Assembly: GCA_016869145.1 (NCBI GenBank)
Contig: VGEU01000003.1
Location: 30,445 to 94,444 of the forward strand
Length of the DNA stretch: 64,000 bases
DNA from: Alphaproteobacteria bacterium
GTDB lineage: Bacteria > Pseudomonadota > Alphaproteobacteria > MPNO01 > VGEU01
Direction of reading: 5' to 3'
Shown: one piece after another, positions 29,253 to 37,664 of the stretch
Layout: every line of letters begins with the position of its first letter
Numbering within the stretch: position 1 is the first letter of the stretch
Made by a program: the position numbers and the translations under genes
The notes under the pieces: model-generated
Seen by the model: only the letters and a program-made list of their open reading frames with translations
Databases searched by the model: none
What the model was told of the DNA's origin: nothing

Positions 29253-30635
29253 ATGGACGACCACGGACCGCCCAACTCCCTGTCGCGCCGGGACGCGGCG
29301 CGCGTGTTCCACCCCTATGCGGCGGCGGCGCGCGTCGATCTCGACGGGCCGATGGTGATCGCGCGCGGGGAGGGCATCTATATCTACGACGAGGACGGCA
29401 AGGACTATATCGAATCGCTCGCGGTCCTCGGCGCGGTCTCGCTCGGCTTCGGCAACAAGCGCCTCGCCGCCGCGGCCGCGCGCCAGATCGAGACGCTCTC
29501 CTTCTATCACACGTTCCAGACCAAGACGAACCCGCCCGTCGTCGCGCTCGCCGAGCGCCTCCTCGCGATCGCGCCGCCGCCAATGGCCAAGGTGTTCTTC
29601 ACGAGCTCGGGCTCGGAGGCGAACGACACCGCGATCAAGCTGATCTGGTTCTACAACAACGCGCTCGGGCGCCCGGCGAAGAAGAAGATCCTGTCGCGCC
29701 ACGGCGCCTATCACGGCGTCACGATCGCGACCGCGAGCCTCAACGGGCTTCCCGCCAACCATCGTGGGTTCGACCTGCCGCTCCCCGGCTTTCTCCACGC
29801 CGACTGCCCGCATCATTACCGGCTCGGACGGGAAAGCGAGAGCGAGGCCGCGTTCGCCGCGCGCATGGCCGACGAGCTCGAGCAGCTCATCCTCCGCGAA
29901 GGGCCGGAGACGATCGCCGCGATGTTCTTCGAGCCGGTGATGGGCGCCGGCGGCATGATCTTCCCGCCTGCCGACTACTGCCGTCGGGTCGAGGCGATCT
30001 TGCGCCAATACGACATCCTTCTCGTCGACGACGAGGTCATCTGCGGCTTCGGCCGCACCGGGCGGATGTGGGGCGCGGAAACCTACGGCCTCCGGCCCGA
30101 CATCGTGACCATCGGCAAGGCGCTGTCGTCCGGCTATATGCCGATCGCGGGGCTGATGGTATCGGATGCCCTCCACGACGTCGTCCGCCGCCACGTCGAG
30201 ACGCTCGGCGTGTGGGGCCACGGCTACACCTATTCCGGACACCCGGTCGCCGCGGCGGTCGCGAACGAGACGCTCGCGATCTACGCCGAGACCGACATCC
30301 TCGCGCATGTGCGGCGGATCGCGCCGGTCCTCCAGGCCGGGATCGCGCGCTTCGCCGATCACCCGCATATCGCCGATGTGGGCGGTGTCGGGTTGATGGC
30401 GTCCTTCGAGCTCGTGTCCGACAAGCGCACGCGCAAGCCCTTCGACGCCGGCCTCGCCGTCGGCCCGCATCTCCGCGCCAACGCGCTCCGCCACGGCCTC
30501 ATCGTGCGCGCGATCGGCGACCGGATCGGCTTCACGCCGCCGCTCGTGATCGACGAGGCGGGCATCGCGGAGATGTTCCGCCGCTTCGCGCGCGCGCTCG
30601 CCGACACGACCGACTGGCTCTCGCAGTCGCGCTGA
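29253..30635 (+). CDS. Class III (omega) aminotransferase
   Basis: A 460-residue PLP enzyme of fold type I. It shows FFTSSGSEANDTAIKL, SRHGAYHGVTIATASLNG, the PLP-ring aspartate in DILLVDDEVICGFGRTG, the Schiff-base lysine in TIGKALSSGYMPI, and GHGYTYSGHPVAAAVA. Members move an amino group from an amine or beta/omega-amino acid to pyruvate or a related acceptor. Within this cluster it could remove nitrogen from an amine side product or act on a side-chain amine. ATG 29253 is chosen for family length; upstream residues are unlike the family. Confidence 0.85.
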   Translation: MDDHGPPNSLSRRDAARVFHPYAAAARVDLDGPMVIARGEGIYIYDEDGKDYIESLAVLGAVSLGFGNKRLAAAAARQIETLSFYHTFQTKTNPPVVALAERLLAIAPPPMAKVFFTSSGSEANDTAIKLIWFYNNALGRPAKKKILSRHGAYHGVTIATASLNGLPANHRGFDLPLPGFLHADCPHHYRLGRESESEAAFAARMADELEQLILREGPETIAAMFFEPVMGAGGMIFPPADYCRRVEAILRQYDILLVDDEVICGFGRTGRMWGAETYGLRPDIVTIGKALSSGYMPIAGLMVSDALHDVVRRHVETLGVWGHGYTYSGHPVAAAVANETLAIYAETDILAHVRRIAPVLQAGIARFADHPHIADVGGVGLMASFELVSDKRTRKPFDAGLAVGPHLRANALRHGLIVRAIGDRIGFTPPLVIDEAGIAEMFRRFARALADTTDWLSQSR

Positions 30636-30911
30636 CGCGACCGTCCGAACCGAACGCGTATCGCCGTTGCCCTGATTGGCGTCGCGCTCGCGGTTGATCC
30701 GGTGATGGATCGCCGCGCCCGAGACATGGATCGGGCCGGCCTGGAAGCGCCGCGACCATCCGCCGCGTCCCGCCGTCCTTGTCGGCGAGACGGGCGCGAT
30801 CCCGTTCGCAATCCCTGGTCAGCCCCGTCCTCGGCTCGCTAAGATCGAAACAGCGCGACAGGGTTCGCGACGGGGATGCGCCCCGTCCGGCGTCCTCGAC
30901 GGGAAGGATCG

Positions 30912-31091
30912 ATGAGCGGCAAGGAGATCAGATGGTCGGCCGGCGCGGGCGGCCCCGGTGCCCGCTCGGTGGTCGACGTGGTGGCAGAGGGGCTCCGTGC
31001 CGGCGTGAAGGTCTACGAGATCATGCGCGACGACGACCGGCTCTTCGCGCGCGCCGTCGACGGACGGCCGAGAAAGACGGAGGATTCGTGA
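30912..31091 (+). CDS. Small protein translationally coupled to a Rieske oxygenase
   Basis: A 59-residue protein that I do not recognise. It has a strong ribosome site (GGGAAGGA, 3 bases before the ATG region). Its stop TGA overlaps the next ATG (TGATG), the tight coupling typical of subunits or accessory proteins. The middle, SVVDVVAEGLRAGVKVYEIMRDDDRLFARAV, is a plausible helix-turn-helix-length amphipathic stretch. There are no cysteines, no signal and no membrane helix. It may be a maturation or regulatory partner of the oxygenase. Confidence 0.6.
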   Translation: MSGKEIRWSAGAGGPGARSVVDVVAEGLRAGVKVYEIMRDDDRLFARAVDGRPRKTEDS

Positions 31092-32278
31092 TGGCAACGA
31101 CGGCATCGACGACCGGCAACGCCGACCGCCGGCTCTACGCGCCCTATCTGGAGGCGACGTGGGGGATCAAGAACCACTGGTATCCGGCGCTGTTCAGCCA
31201 CGAGCTCGCCGAGGACGGCGTCAAGGGGGTGGAGATCGCGGGCGTCCCGATCCTTCTTCGCCGCGCCAAGGGCAGGACCTATGCGCTGCTCGACCGCTGC
31301 GTCCACCGCGGCGTCAAGCTCTCGCTCAAGCCGACCTGCTTCACCGACGACACGGTGTCGTGCTGGTATCACGGCTTCACCTTCGACGTCGTGAATGGCG
31401 CGCTGGTGTCGATCGTCGCCTCGCCGGACGATCCGCTGATCGGCAAGGTCAGGCTCCGCACCTTCCCGGTCGAGGAGCACAAGGGGATCATCTTCGTCTT
31501 CGTCGGCGACGAGGGCTATGAGCCGGTGCCGCCGCTCGCGGACGATCTGCCGTGGCTACCGCCCTGCGACTACGACTATCGCGCCGCCCATCCGCTCGAC
31601 GACGAAACGGTCATGCTCGGCATCCGCCGCGTCGGCAAGGCGAACTGGCGGCTCGCGGTCGAGAACGGATTCGATCCCGGCCACGTCCTGATCCATCGCG
31701 ACAACATCCTGATCCTCGCCTCCGGCCGCTCGATGGCGCTCGGCTACCGGCCGCTCAACGACGAGGCGATCAAGGCGTTCGAGGACGACGGGCCGAAGGG
31801 TCTGATGAACATGTATGGCACCGGCAATTACGAGCCGGTGGTCAACAATGACCGCCTCAACATCAAGAGCGCGGCGCGGCGCGAGTTCAACTTCACGGGC
31901 GTCCGCACCTCGATGTTCCTGCCCGGCGTGCTGATGGTCGAGAACTTCCCCGAAAAGACCTACGCCCAGTACGAATGGTACGTGCCGATCGACGACAAGA
32001 CGCATGTGTACTGGCAGGTCATCGCCGGCTGGTGCCCGACGCCCGAGGATCGGAAGAACTTCGAGTTCCGGTTCAAACACTATTTCGAGCCGGTGGCGCT
32101 CCGCGACTTCAACGATCACGATCTCCACGCGCGCGAGGCGATGCAGGATTTCTATGCCAATGGCGGCTGGCAAGAGGAGGCGCTCTGCTCGATGGACGCG
32201 GTGATCGTGAGCTGGCGCAAGATGGTCGCCCGGCACAATCGCGGTATCCAGGAACCTCCGACGCGTCGCGGCCGCTGA
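31091..32278 (+). CDS. Rieske non-haem iron oxygenase, CarAa-like
   Basis: A 395-residue terminal oxygenase. The Rieske 2Fe-2S site is C70-V-H72 and C91-x2-H94. The catalytic iron ligands are H198 and H202 (DPGHVLIHRD) with D344 in NDHDLHAREAM, the pattern of the CarAa group (carbazole 1,9a-dioxygenase and relatives), which needs no beta subunit. It should mono- or dihydroxylate a fused or substituted aromatic ring using electrons from the reductase gene 6 bases downstream. It is coupled to the small gene upstream. A second, related oxygenase sits at 36405. Confidence 0.88.
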   Translation: MATTASTTGNADRRLYAPYLEATWGIKNHWYPALFSHELAEDGVKGVEIAGVPILLRRAKGRTYALLDRCVHRGVKLSLKPTCFTDDTVSCWYHGFTFDVVNGALVSIVASPDDPLIGKVRLRTFPVEEHKGIIFVFVGDEGYEPVPPLADDLPWLPPCDYDYRAAHPLDDETVMLGIRRVGKANWRLAVENGFDPGHVLIHRDNILILASGRSMALGYRPLNDEAIKAFEDDGPKGLMNMYGTGNYEPVVNNDRLNIKSAARREFNFTGVRTSMFLPGVLMVENFPEKTYAQYEWYVPIDDKTHVYWQVIAGWCPTPEDRKNFEFRFKHYFEPVALRDFNDHDLHAREAMQDFYANGGWQEEALCSMDAVIVSWRKMVARHNRGIQEPPTRRGR

Positions 32279-32284
32279 GGGATC

Positions 32285-33316
32285 GTGGACGCGTCCGCCG
32301 TCATGTCGACCGTCCGGCTCTGCTTCCGCGACGGCGTCGAGCGCGCGATCGAGGCGGCGCAGGGCGAGAGCGTGCTCGCGGCCGCGCTCCGCGCCGGCGT
32401 GCCGCTCGTCCACCAGTGCGAATCGGGAAGCTGCGGCACGTGCATGGCCCGCCTCGTCGCGGGCGAGGCTTCGCTGCTCCCGGGGCGTGCGCTCTCGCTT
32501 CTCGCCGGCGAGATCCGCGACGGCTGGCGCCTCACCTGCTCGGTCGCCGCCGCCGGTGACTGCGCCTTTGCGCTCGACTATGCCTCGACCGTGCTCGACG
32601 GCCCGCAGCCGGCCGTGCTCGCCGCGACAGTGACCGCGCTCGACTGGGTCGCAAAGACTGTGGCGCGGCTCGAGATTGCGATCGAGACGGCGGACTTCAC
32701 GTTCGAGAGCGGCCAGTATGTCCGCATCCGCGTGCCCGGCACCGACGCCTGGCGTTCCTACTCGATGGCGACGACGGCGAAGGAATTGCCGCGGATGCAG
32801 TTTCTCATCCGCCGCCTCGACGGCGGCGCGATGTCGGCCTGGCTCCGCGATGCCTGCGCGCCTGGCGCTTTGGTCGAGATCGAAGGTCCTCTGGGTTCGT
32901 TCGGCCTCACCGCGTCGAAGGGGCCCCGCCTCATGATCGCAGGCGGAACCGGGCTCGCGCCGATGCTCGCCATGCTCGATACGCTCCGTCAGCGCCCCGG
33001 GCCGCGGCTTCCGGTTCTCCTCTGCTTCGGCTGCACCGGCGAGGACGATCTCTTCTACGTGGATGAGCTCGAGCTTCGTCGCTTCTGGATGCCGAACCTC
33101 AAGACCCGTGTGGCCCTGATGCATCGGCCCGCCGGTGTGTTCGACGGCGCGATCGGCACCGCGGTATCGCTGATCGAGGACGCCGATCTCCGCGCCCCCG
33201 GGCTCGACGCTTTTCTGTGCGGACCGCCGCCGATGATCGAGGCGGCGCGCGGGCGATTGATTGCGGGCGGTGTGCCCGAGACGGCGATCCACGCCGAGCA
33301 CTTCCGCCCGACCTGA
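32285..33316 (+). CDS. 2Fe-2S/FAD/NAD(P)H reductase for ring hydroxylase (BenC-like)
   Basis: A 343-residue class IB-type reductase. The N-terminal plant-type ferredoxin has CESGSCGTCMARL and a last cysteine in RLTCSVAA. The FAD domain carries RSYSMAT, and the NAD domain has MIAGGTGLAPMLAMLDTL and FLCGPPPMIEAA. It passes electrons from NADH to the Rieske oxygenases. It is the only reductase in the cluster, so it may serve the two CarAa-like oxygenases and the alpha/beta oxygenase. GTG at 32285 follows GAGGG closely; ATG at 32303 is an alternative start. Confidence 0.88.
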   Translation: MDASAVMSTVRLCFRDGVERAIEAAQGESVLAAALRAGVPLVHQCESGSCGTCMARLVAGEASLLPGRALSLLAGEIRDGWRLTCSVAAAGDCAFALDYASTVLDGPQPAVLAATVTALDWVAKTVARLEIAIETADFTFESGQYVRIRVPGTDAWRSYSMATTAKELPRMQFLIRRLDGGAMSAWLRDACAPGALVEIEGPLGSFGLTASKGPRLMIAGGTGLAPMLAMLDTLRQRPGPRLPVLLCFGCTGEDDLFYVDELELRRFWMPNLKTRVALMHRPAGVFDGAIGTAVSLIEDADLRAPGLDAFLCGPPPMIEAARGRLIAGGVPETAIHAEHFRPT

Positions 33317-33337
33317 ATCTTACCGGAAGGATCGACC

Positions 33338-34198
33338 ATGGCGGTCACGCAACTCGGCTATCTCGGCTTCCAGGTGACGGATGCGGACACCTGGCGCCGG
33401 CTCGCGACCGAGATCATGGGGTTTGCGGTCAGCGACGAGGACGGCGTCATCTATCTCCGCTTCGACGAACGTCACCACCGCATCGCGTTGCGCCCGGGCA
33501 AAACCGACACGCTCGACTACGCCGGTTGGGAGTGCGCCGATCTCGGCGCCTACGAGACAGCCGTCGCGCGCGCATCCCAAGCGGGCGTCGAGGTCACGAC
33601 CGGCAACGCCGACGAGTGCGCGCGGCGCAAGGTCAAGGGCTTCGCGCGGTTTCGCGATCCCAATGGATTTCCGGTCGAGGTCTATCACGGATCGCTCCGC
33701 GAGATGCGCCCGTTCGTGCCGAGCCGGCCGGTGTCCGGGTACAAGACCGGCGCCCTCGGCCTCGGTCACGTCGTTCTGCGTTGCGCACGGCCGGAGCTCT
33801 CGGTCCGGTTCTATTGCGACGTCCTCGGCATGCGCATCAGCGACACCGCCGACCTGCCGCGATTGTCGGCGACCTTCCTCCATTGCAACGCGCGCCATCA
33901 CAGCCTCGCGCTCACCACCTCCCAGCCGGGTGGCGAGGGAACGGTCTCGCACGTCATGGTCGAGGCGTGCGCGATGGAGGATGTCGGCACCGCCTACGAG
34001 CTCTGCCAGCAGAAGGGCGTGCCGATCTGGCTGTCGCTCGGCCAGCACACCAATGATCGCGTGCTATCCTTCTATCTCCGCTCGCCGTCGGGCTTCGGTC
34101 TCGAGTACGGCTATGGCGGGCTCGAGATCGACGAGGCCACGTGGCGCGTCGAGCATTGGCGAAGCGGCAGCTTCTGGGGCCATACGCCGGCCGCGTGA
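33338..34198 (+). CDS. Type I (VOC) extradiol dioxygenase, BphC-like
   Basis: A 286-residue two-domain vicinal-oxygen-chelate protein. The Fe(II) ligands are H144 (GLGHVVL), H205 (TVSHVMVEA) and E256 (GLEYGYGG). The catalytic H188 (ARHHSLAL) and the H237-T-N-D ... SFY block match 2,3-dihydroxybiphenyl 1,2-dioxygenases. It should cleave a catechol made by the Rieske enzymes next to a hydroxyl group, giving a yellow meta-cleavage product for the hydrolase at 35561. It has a GGAAGGA ribosome site. Confidence 0.88.
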   Translation: MAVTQLGYLGFQVTDADTWRRLATEIMGFAVSDEDGVIYLRFDERHHRIALRPGKTDTLDYAGWECADLGAYETAVARASQAGVEVTTGNADECARRKVKGFARFRDPNGFPVEVYHGSLREMRPFVPSRPVSGYKTGALGLGHVVLRCARPELSVRFYCDVLGMRISDTADLPRLSATFLHCNARHHSLALTTSQPGGEGTVSHVMVEACAMEDVGTAYELCQQKGVPIWLSLGQHTNDRVLSFYLRSPSGFGLEYGYGGLEIDEATWRVEHWRSGSFWGHTPAA

Positions 34199-34212
34199 GG
34201 GGAGGGAACGCC

Positions 34213-35541
34213 ATGGCTCATCCGCAATTGTCGGGCGAACAGCAGGGCTTGTTCGATCGCGCCGCCGCGCTGATCGACGTCGATCGGATGCGCCGGCTCA
34301 ACCAGGACCTCACCGCGATCCACAGCCCGACCGGGCGCGAGCGGCGGGCGAGCGAGTTCATGGTGCGCTGGCTCGCCGAGGCGGGGATCGAGTCCTGGGT
34401 GCAGCCGATGGGCGAATTGTCGGCGAACGCGGTCGGACGCATCCGCGGCACGGGCGGCGGGCCGTCGCTTCTCCTCTACGCGCCGATCGATACGCATCTC
34501 GAAGGCAACGCCGACGACCTGCCGTGGGCCGGGCCGACGCTCCGCCCCGACATGGTGCCGACGGTCGAGGAGCGCGACGGGTTGATCATCGGCCTCGGCG
34601 CATCGAACCCCAAGGCGATGGTGACGACCCTCGCCGAAGCCGTCCGCGTGGTGCGCGCCGCCGGCGTTCCGCTCAAGGGCGATCTGATGCTCGCTTATGC
34701 CGGCGGCGGCATGCCGGTCGATCTCGCCGGACCGGGCAATCGCGGCCTCTCCGACGGCGTCGCGCATCTTCTCACGCGCGGCGTTCACACCGACTTCGCG
34801 CTGGTGATGAAGCCGGGGAATGCCGTCTATCACGAGGAGCCGGGGCTCTGCTGGTTCAAGATCTCGGTCAAGGGGACGATGGGCTATGCCGGCATGCCGC
34901 ACAACCTGCCGCGGTTCCGCAGCTCGATCGTGCCGGCCGCGAAGGTGATTCTCGCGCTCCAGGACTGGCTGCCGCGCTACACCGAGCGGAACAGCGCGGG
35001 CCAGGTCGCGCCGCAGGGCTGGATCGCGACCGTCCGCTCGGGCTGGCCGGAGCGCGTCTCGTTTCCGTCCGCGACGACCGAGATCTATCTCGACGTCCGC
35101 TGCCATCCGCGCACCCCGCCCGCCGAGGTGCGCGCCCAGGTCGAGGAGGCGATCGCCGATATCCTGAAGCGCCATCCCGAGATCGAGCTCGAGTGGGAGA
35201 TGACGGCCTCGCTGCCCGGCGCCTCGACCGATCCGGCGAACTGGATCATCCGGTCGGCCATCCGCGGCTGGGAGGTCGTCGAGGGCAAGCCGCATCCGGA
35301 GCCGCCGCGCACCTCGGGCCAGACCGACATCTCGATGATCCGCAATCTCGGCATTCCGACCGCGCGGACCGGCTGGGTGAGCGCGCCGGAGAAGACCCCC
35401 GACGCGCTCCGCCAGGGCCTCGGCGGCATGGGCGTGTCCTACCCGCCCGACTTCGCCGTCACCTGCAAGAAGCTCGTCTACTCGATCGTCGACACCTGCA
35501 CGCGTACACGCGCCGAGACCGGCGCCGTGCGCAGCGCCTGA
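34213..35541 (+). CDS. M20-fold protein lacking the canonical metal ligands
   Basis: A 442-residue protein with M20 peptidase/deacylase architecture: LNQDLTAIHSPTGRERRASEFMVRWL, a lid domain with YLDVRCHPRTPPAEVRAQVEEAI, and SGQTDISMIRNLGIPTARTG. The residues that bind two zincs in M20 enzymes are altered: GHxD reads APIDTH (residues 90-95), GxGxxDxKG reads GLGASNPKAM (N132), and the Glu-Glu pair reads AGGGMPVD (164-170). It either binds metal differently or is not a hydrolase. Sitting between ring cleavage and the meta-cleavage hydrolase, it may bind or open an amide-like intermediate. GGGAGG precedes the ATG. Confidence 0.7.
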   Translation: MAHPQLSGEQQGLFDRAAALIDVDRMRRLNQDLTAIHSPTGRERRASEFMVRWLAEAGIESWVQPMGELSANAVGRIRGTGGGPSLLLYAPIDTHLEGNADDLPWAGPTLRPDMVPTVEERDGLIIGLGASNPKAMVTTLAEAVRVVRAAGVPLKGDLMLAYAGGGMPVDLAGPGNRGLSDGVAHLLTRGVHTDFALVMKPGNAVYHEEPGLCWFKISVKGTMGYAGMPHNLPRFRSSIVPAAKVILALQDWLPRYTERNSAGQVAPQGWIATVRSGWPERVSFPSATTEIYLDVRCHPRTPPAEVRAQVEEAIADILKRHPEIELEWEMTASLPGASTDPANWIIRSAIRGWEVVEGKPHPEPPRTSGQTDISMIRNLGIPTARTGWVSAPEKTPDALRQGLGGMGVSYPPDFAVTCKKLVYSIVDTCTRTRAETGAVRSA

Positions 35542-35560
35542 GCGCAGAGGGAGAGGAACC

Positions 35561-36379
35561 GTGGCACTCGAGAGCAAGTTCGTCACCGTCGAGGGCGTGC
35601 GCGTCCACTACCAGGAGGCCGGCCGCGGCTATCCGCTGATCTGCATGCACGGCGCCGGGCCCGGGGCCAGCGCGGAGAGCAATTTCAAGGGCAATTTCGC
35701 CGCATTTGCGGAGAAGTTCCGCGTCGTTCTCTACGACATGCCGCAATACGGCAAGAGCGACAAGGTCGTCATCAACGAGGGCCGGCTCAGCTATAACGCC
35801 CGCATCCTCGCCGGCGCGCTCGACAAGATCGGCATCGACAAGGCCCACATCGTCGGCAACTCGATGGGCGGTCAGGTCGCCCTCAAATTCGGCCTCGACC
35901 ATCCCGATCGTCTTACCAAGGTCGTCATCATCGGATCGACGCCGATGCCGCCGATCTTCACGCCGTTCCCGGTCGAAGGCATCAAGCTCATCGCCCGCTA
36001 CTACAAAGGCACTGGGCCGAGCCGCGAGAAGCTCCGCGAGCTCCTGCAGACCATCGTCTACGATTCCTCGTTCCTGACCGATGCGATCTTCGAGGAGCGC
36101 TATCAGGCCTCGATCGATCCCGAGACGGTCGAGCTCTTCGGCAAGAGCCAAGGCGAGATGATTCGCGAGAACCTCGCGCCCGATCTGCCGCGGCTGAAGG
36201 CGAAGCTCCTCATCGTATGGGGCATGGACGACCGCTTCGGCGCCCTCGATGTCGGGCTCCAAATGGCCCGCATCGTGCCCGACGCGCGCATGCACATCTT
36301 CACCAAATGCGGCCACTGGGCCCAGGTCGAGCACGCCGCAGCGTTCAACCGATTGGTCGTCGATTTCATGCAGCATTGA
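35561..36379 (+). CDS. Meta-cleavage-product hydrolase (alpha/beta hydrolase, BphD/CarC-like)
   Basis: A 272-residue C-C bond hydrolase. It shows oxyanion motif MHGAGPGASAESNF, nucleophile GNSMGGQVALK, acid WGMDDRFGALD and histidine KCGHWAQVEHAAAFN. HGxGPG plus CGHW-x-Q-x-EH is the signature of hydrolases acting on 2-hydroxy-6-oxo-hexadienoates. It should take the product of the extradiol enzyme upstream and release a dienoate plus a carboxylic acid. GTG start with AGGGAGAGGAACC just upstream. Confidence 0.87.
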   Translation: MALESKFVTVEGVRVHYQEAGRGYPLICMHGAGPGASAESNFKGNFAAFAEKFRVVLYDMPQYGKSDKVVINEGRLSYNARILAGALDKIGIDKAHIVGNSMGGQVALKFGLDHPDRLTKVVIIGSTPMPPIFTPFPVEGIKLIARYYKGTGPSREKLRELLQTIVYDSSFLTDAIFEERYQASIDPETVELFGKSQGEMIRENLAPDLPRLKAKLLIVWGMDDRFGALDVGLQMARIVPDARMHIFTKCGHWAQVEHAAAFNRLVVDFMQH

Positions 36380-36404
36380 CAAGAGCCGGCGCGGGACGGC
36401 GGCG

Positions 36405-37541
36405 ATGGAGGCGGCCGACGATTTCACGACCAAGCCGTGGCAGCCTTATCTCGAGGCCGCGCTCGGCTTCCGCAACCACTGGTATCCGGCGTTCTTCGCC
36501 GCAACCCTCGGCGAGGGCGCGATGCGCGGCGCCGAAATCCTCGGCGAGCGCATCCTGTTCAAGCGCATCGACGGAAAGGTGCATGCGATCGAGGATCGCT
36601 GCGCCCATCGCGGCGTCGCCCTCTCCGTGCGGCCGGAGTGCTTCTCGAAGAACACGATCAGCTGCTGGTACCACGGGTTCACCTACGACGTGCGGACCGG
36701 CGCGCTCATCGCCGTCATCACCGATCCCGATTGCCCGCTGATCGGCAAGCTCGCGCTCCGGTCCTACCCGGTCGAGGAGCGTCAGGGCCTCGTCTTCGTC
36801 TTCGTCGGTGACGGCGCGCCGCTGCCGCTCGCGCTCGATCTCCAGCCCGGCTTCCTCGACGACGATCTCGCAGTCGCGCCCGATGGCGAGCACGAGGTGG
36901 TCGCCAGCAACTGGCGTCTCGCGGCCGAGAATGGCGTCGATGCCGCACACATCTACATTCACCGCAATGCCGGGCTGGTGAGCGCGAAGCGGCGCGCGCT
37001 GCCACTCGCGAGCTATTTCACCACGCGCGACGGCATGGTGATCGAGGCGGAGGGCGGGCCGAAAGGCGTCCTCAAGGGCGCCGGCAAGAAGGTCTCGGTG
37101 TGGGAGACGGTGGTCGACGGCGTCAAGGTCGAGGCGCAATACCGCCCCGGCGTCAACGCCGAGGCCTCGCAGGTCACCGACACCTCGCTGTGGCTGCCCT
37201 GCGGCCTCAAGGTCGACCCGTTCCCCGAGTCCGGCATGATCCAGTTCGAGTGGTACGTGCCGCGGGACGAGAAATCGCACCACTACATCGTGACGTGGGG
37301 CCGCCGCGTCAAGTCGGAGACCGAGCGATCGCGGTTCTTTCGCGAAATCACCGCGGTCTGGAAGGATCTCATAGTCCACAAGTTCAACCACGACGACGTC
37401 ATCGCGCGCGAGGCCATGGAACGCTTCTATGCCGAGGAGGACGGCTGGAACCGCGAGCGCCTGTTCCGTCCCGACGTCATCCTCACCGAGTGGCGGAAGC
37501 TCGCGAGCCGGCACAATCGCGGCATCCAGCGCCGCCGCTAG
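36405..37541 (+). CDS. Second Rieske non-haem iron oxygenase, CarAa-like
   Basis: A 378-residue oxygenase of the same group as the gene at 31091. The Rieske site is C66/H68 and C87/H90. The iron ligands are H182 and H186 (DAAHIYIHRN) with the aspartate in NHDDVIAREAME. N-terminal YLEAALGFRNHWYPAFF mirrors the first oxygenase's YLEATWGIKNHWYPALF, so the two are paralogues. Divergence in the substrate pocket suggests a second substrate or a second hydroxylation. There is no reductase of its own. The gene ends the forward run before the convergent ABC transporter. Confidence 0.86.
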   Translation: MEAADDFTTKPWQPYLEAALGFRNHWYPAFFAATLGEGAMRGAEILGERILFKRIDGKVHAIEDRCAHRGVALSVRPECFSKNTISCWYHGFTYDVRTGALIAVITDPDCPLIGKLALRSYPVEERQGLVFVFVGDGAPLPLALDLQPGFLDDDLAVAPDGEHEVVASNWRLAAENGVDAAHIYIHRNAGLVSAKRRALPLASYFTTRDGMVIEAEGGPKGVLKGAGKKVSVWETVVDGVKVEAQYRPGVNAEASQVTDTSLWLPCGLKVDPFPESGMIQFEWYVPRDEKSHHYIVTWGRRVKSETERSRFFREITAVWKDLIVHKFNHDDVIAREAMERFYAEEDGWNRERLFRPDVILTEWRKLASRHNRGIQRRR

Positions 37542-37624
37542 GACGGCACGCGATCAGGCGCGATCGGATGCGACTCTGGTCTCGCAGATGGTCGCATTCT
37601 ATGCGGCGAACCGGCGCCACGTCG

Positions 37625-37640
37625 CCGGAGAATGCTCCGG
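37625..37640. terminator. GC hairpin between convergent genes
   Basis: CCGGAG-AATG-CTCCGG forms a perfect 6-bp stem in the 123-base gap between two convergent units, where a bidirectional stop would be useful. There is no T run on either side, so intrinsic termination is uncertain. Confidence 0.3.
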
Positions 37641-37664
37641 GCGCAGGGCGGCGGCCGGACGCCG

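Noticed and set aside
30636..30911. Possible transposase or gene remnant in the gap before the small coupled gene
   Set aside because: Short translations on both strands have no recognisable motif, and there are no terminal inverted repeats or target duplications.
37542..37664. Small open frame after the second Rieske oxygenase
   Set aside because: It has no ribosome site and reads as low-complexity; only the GC hairpin is notable.
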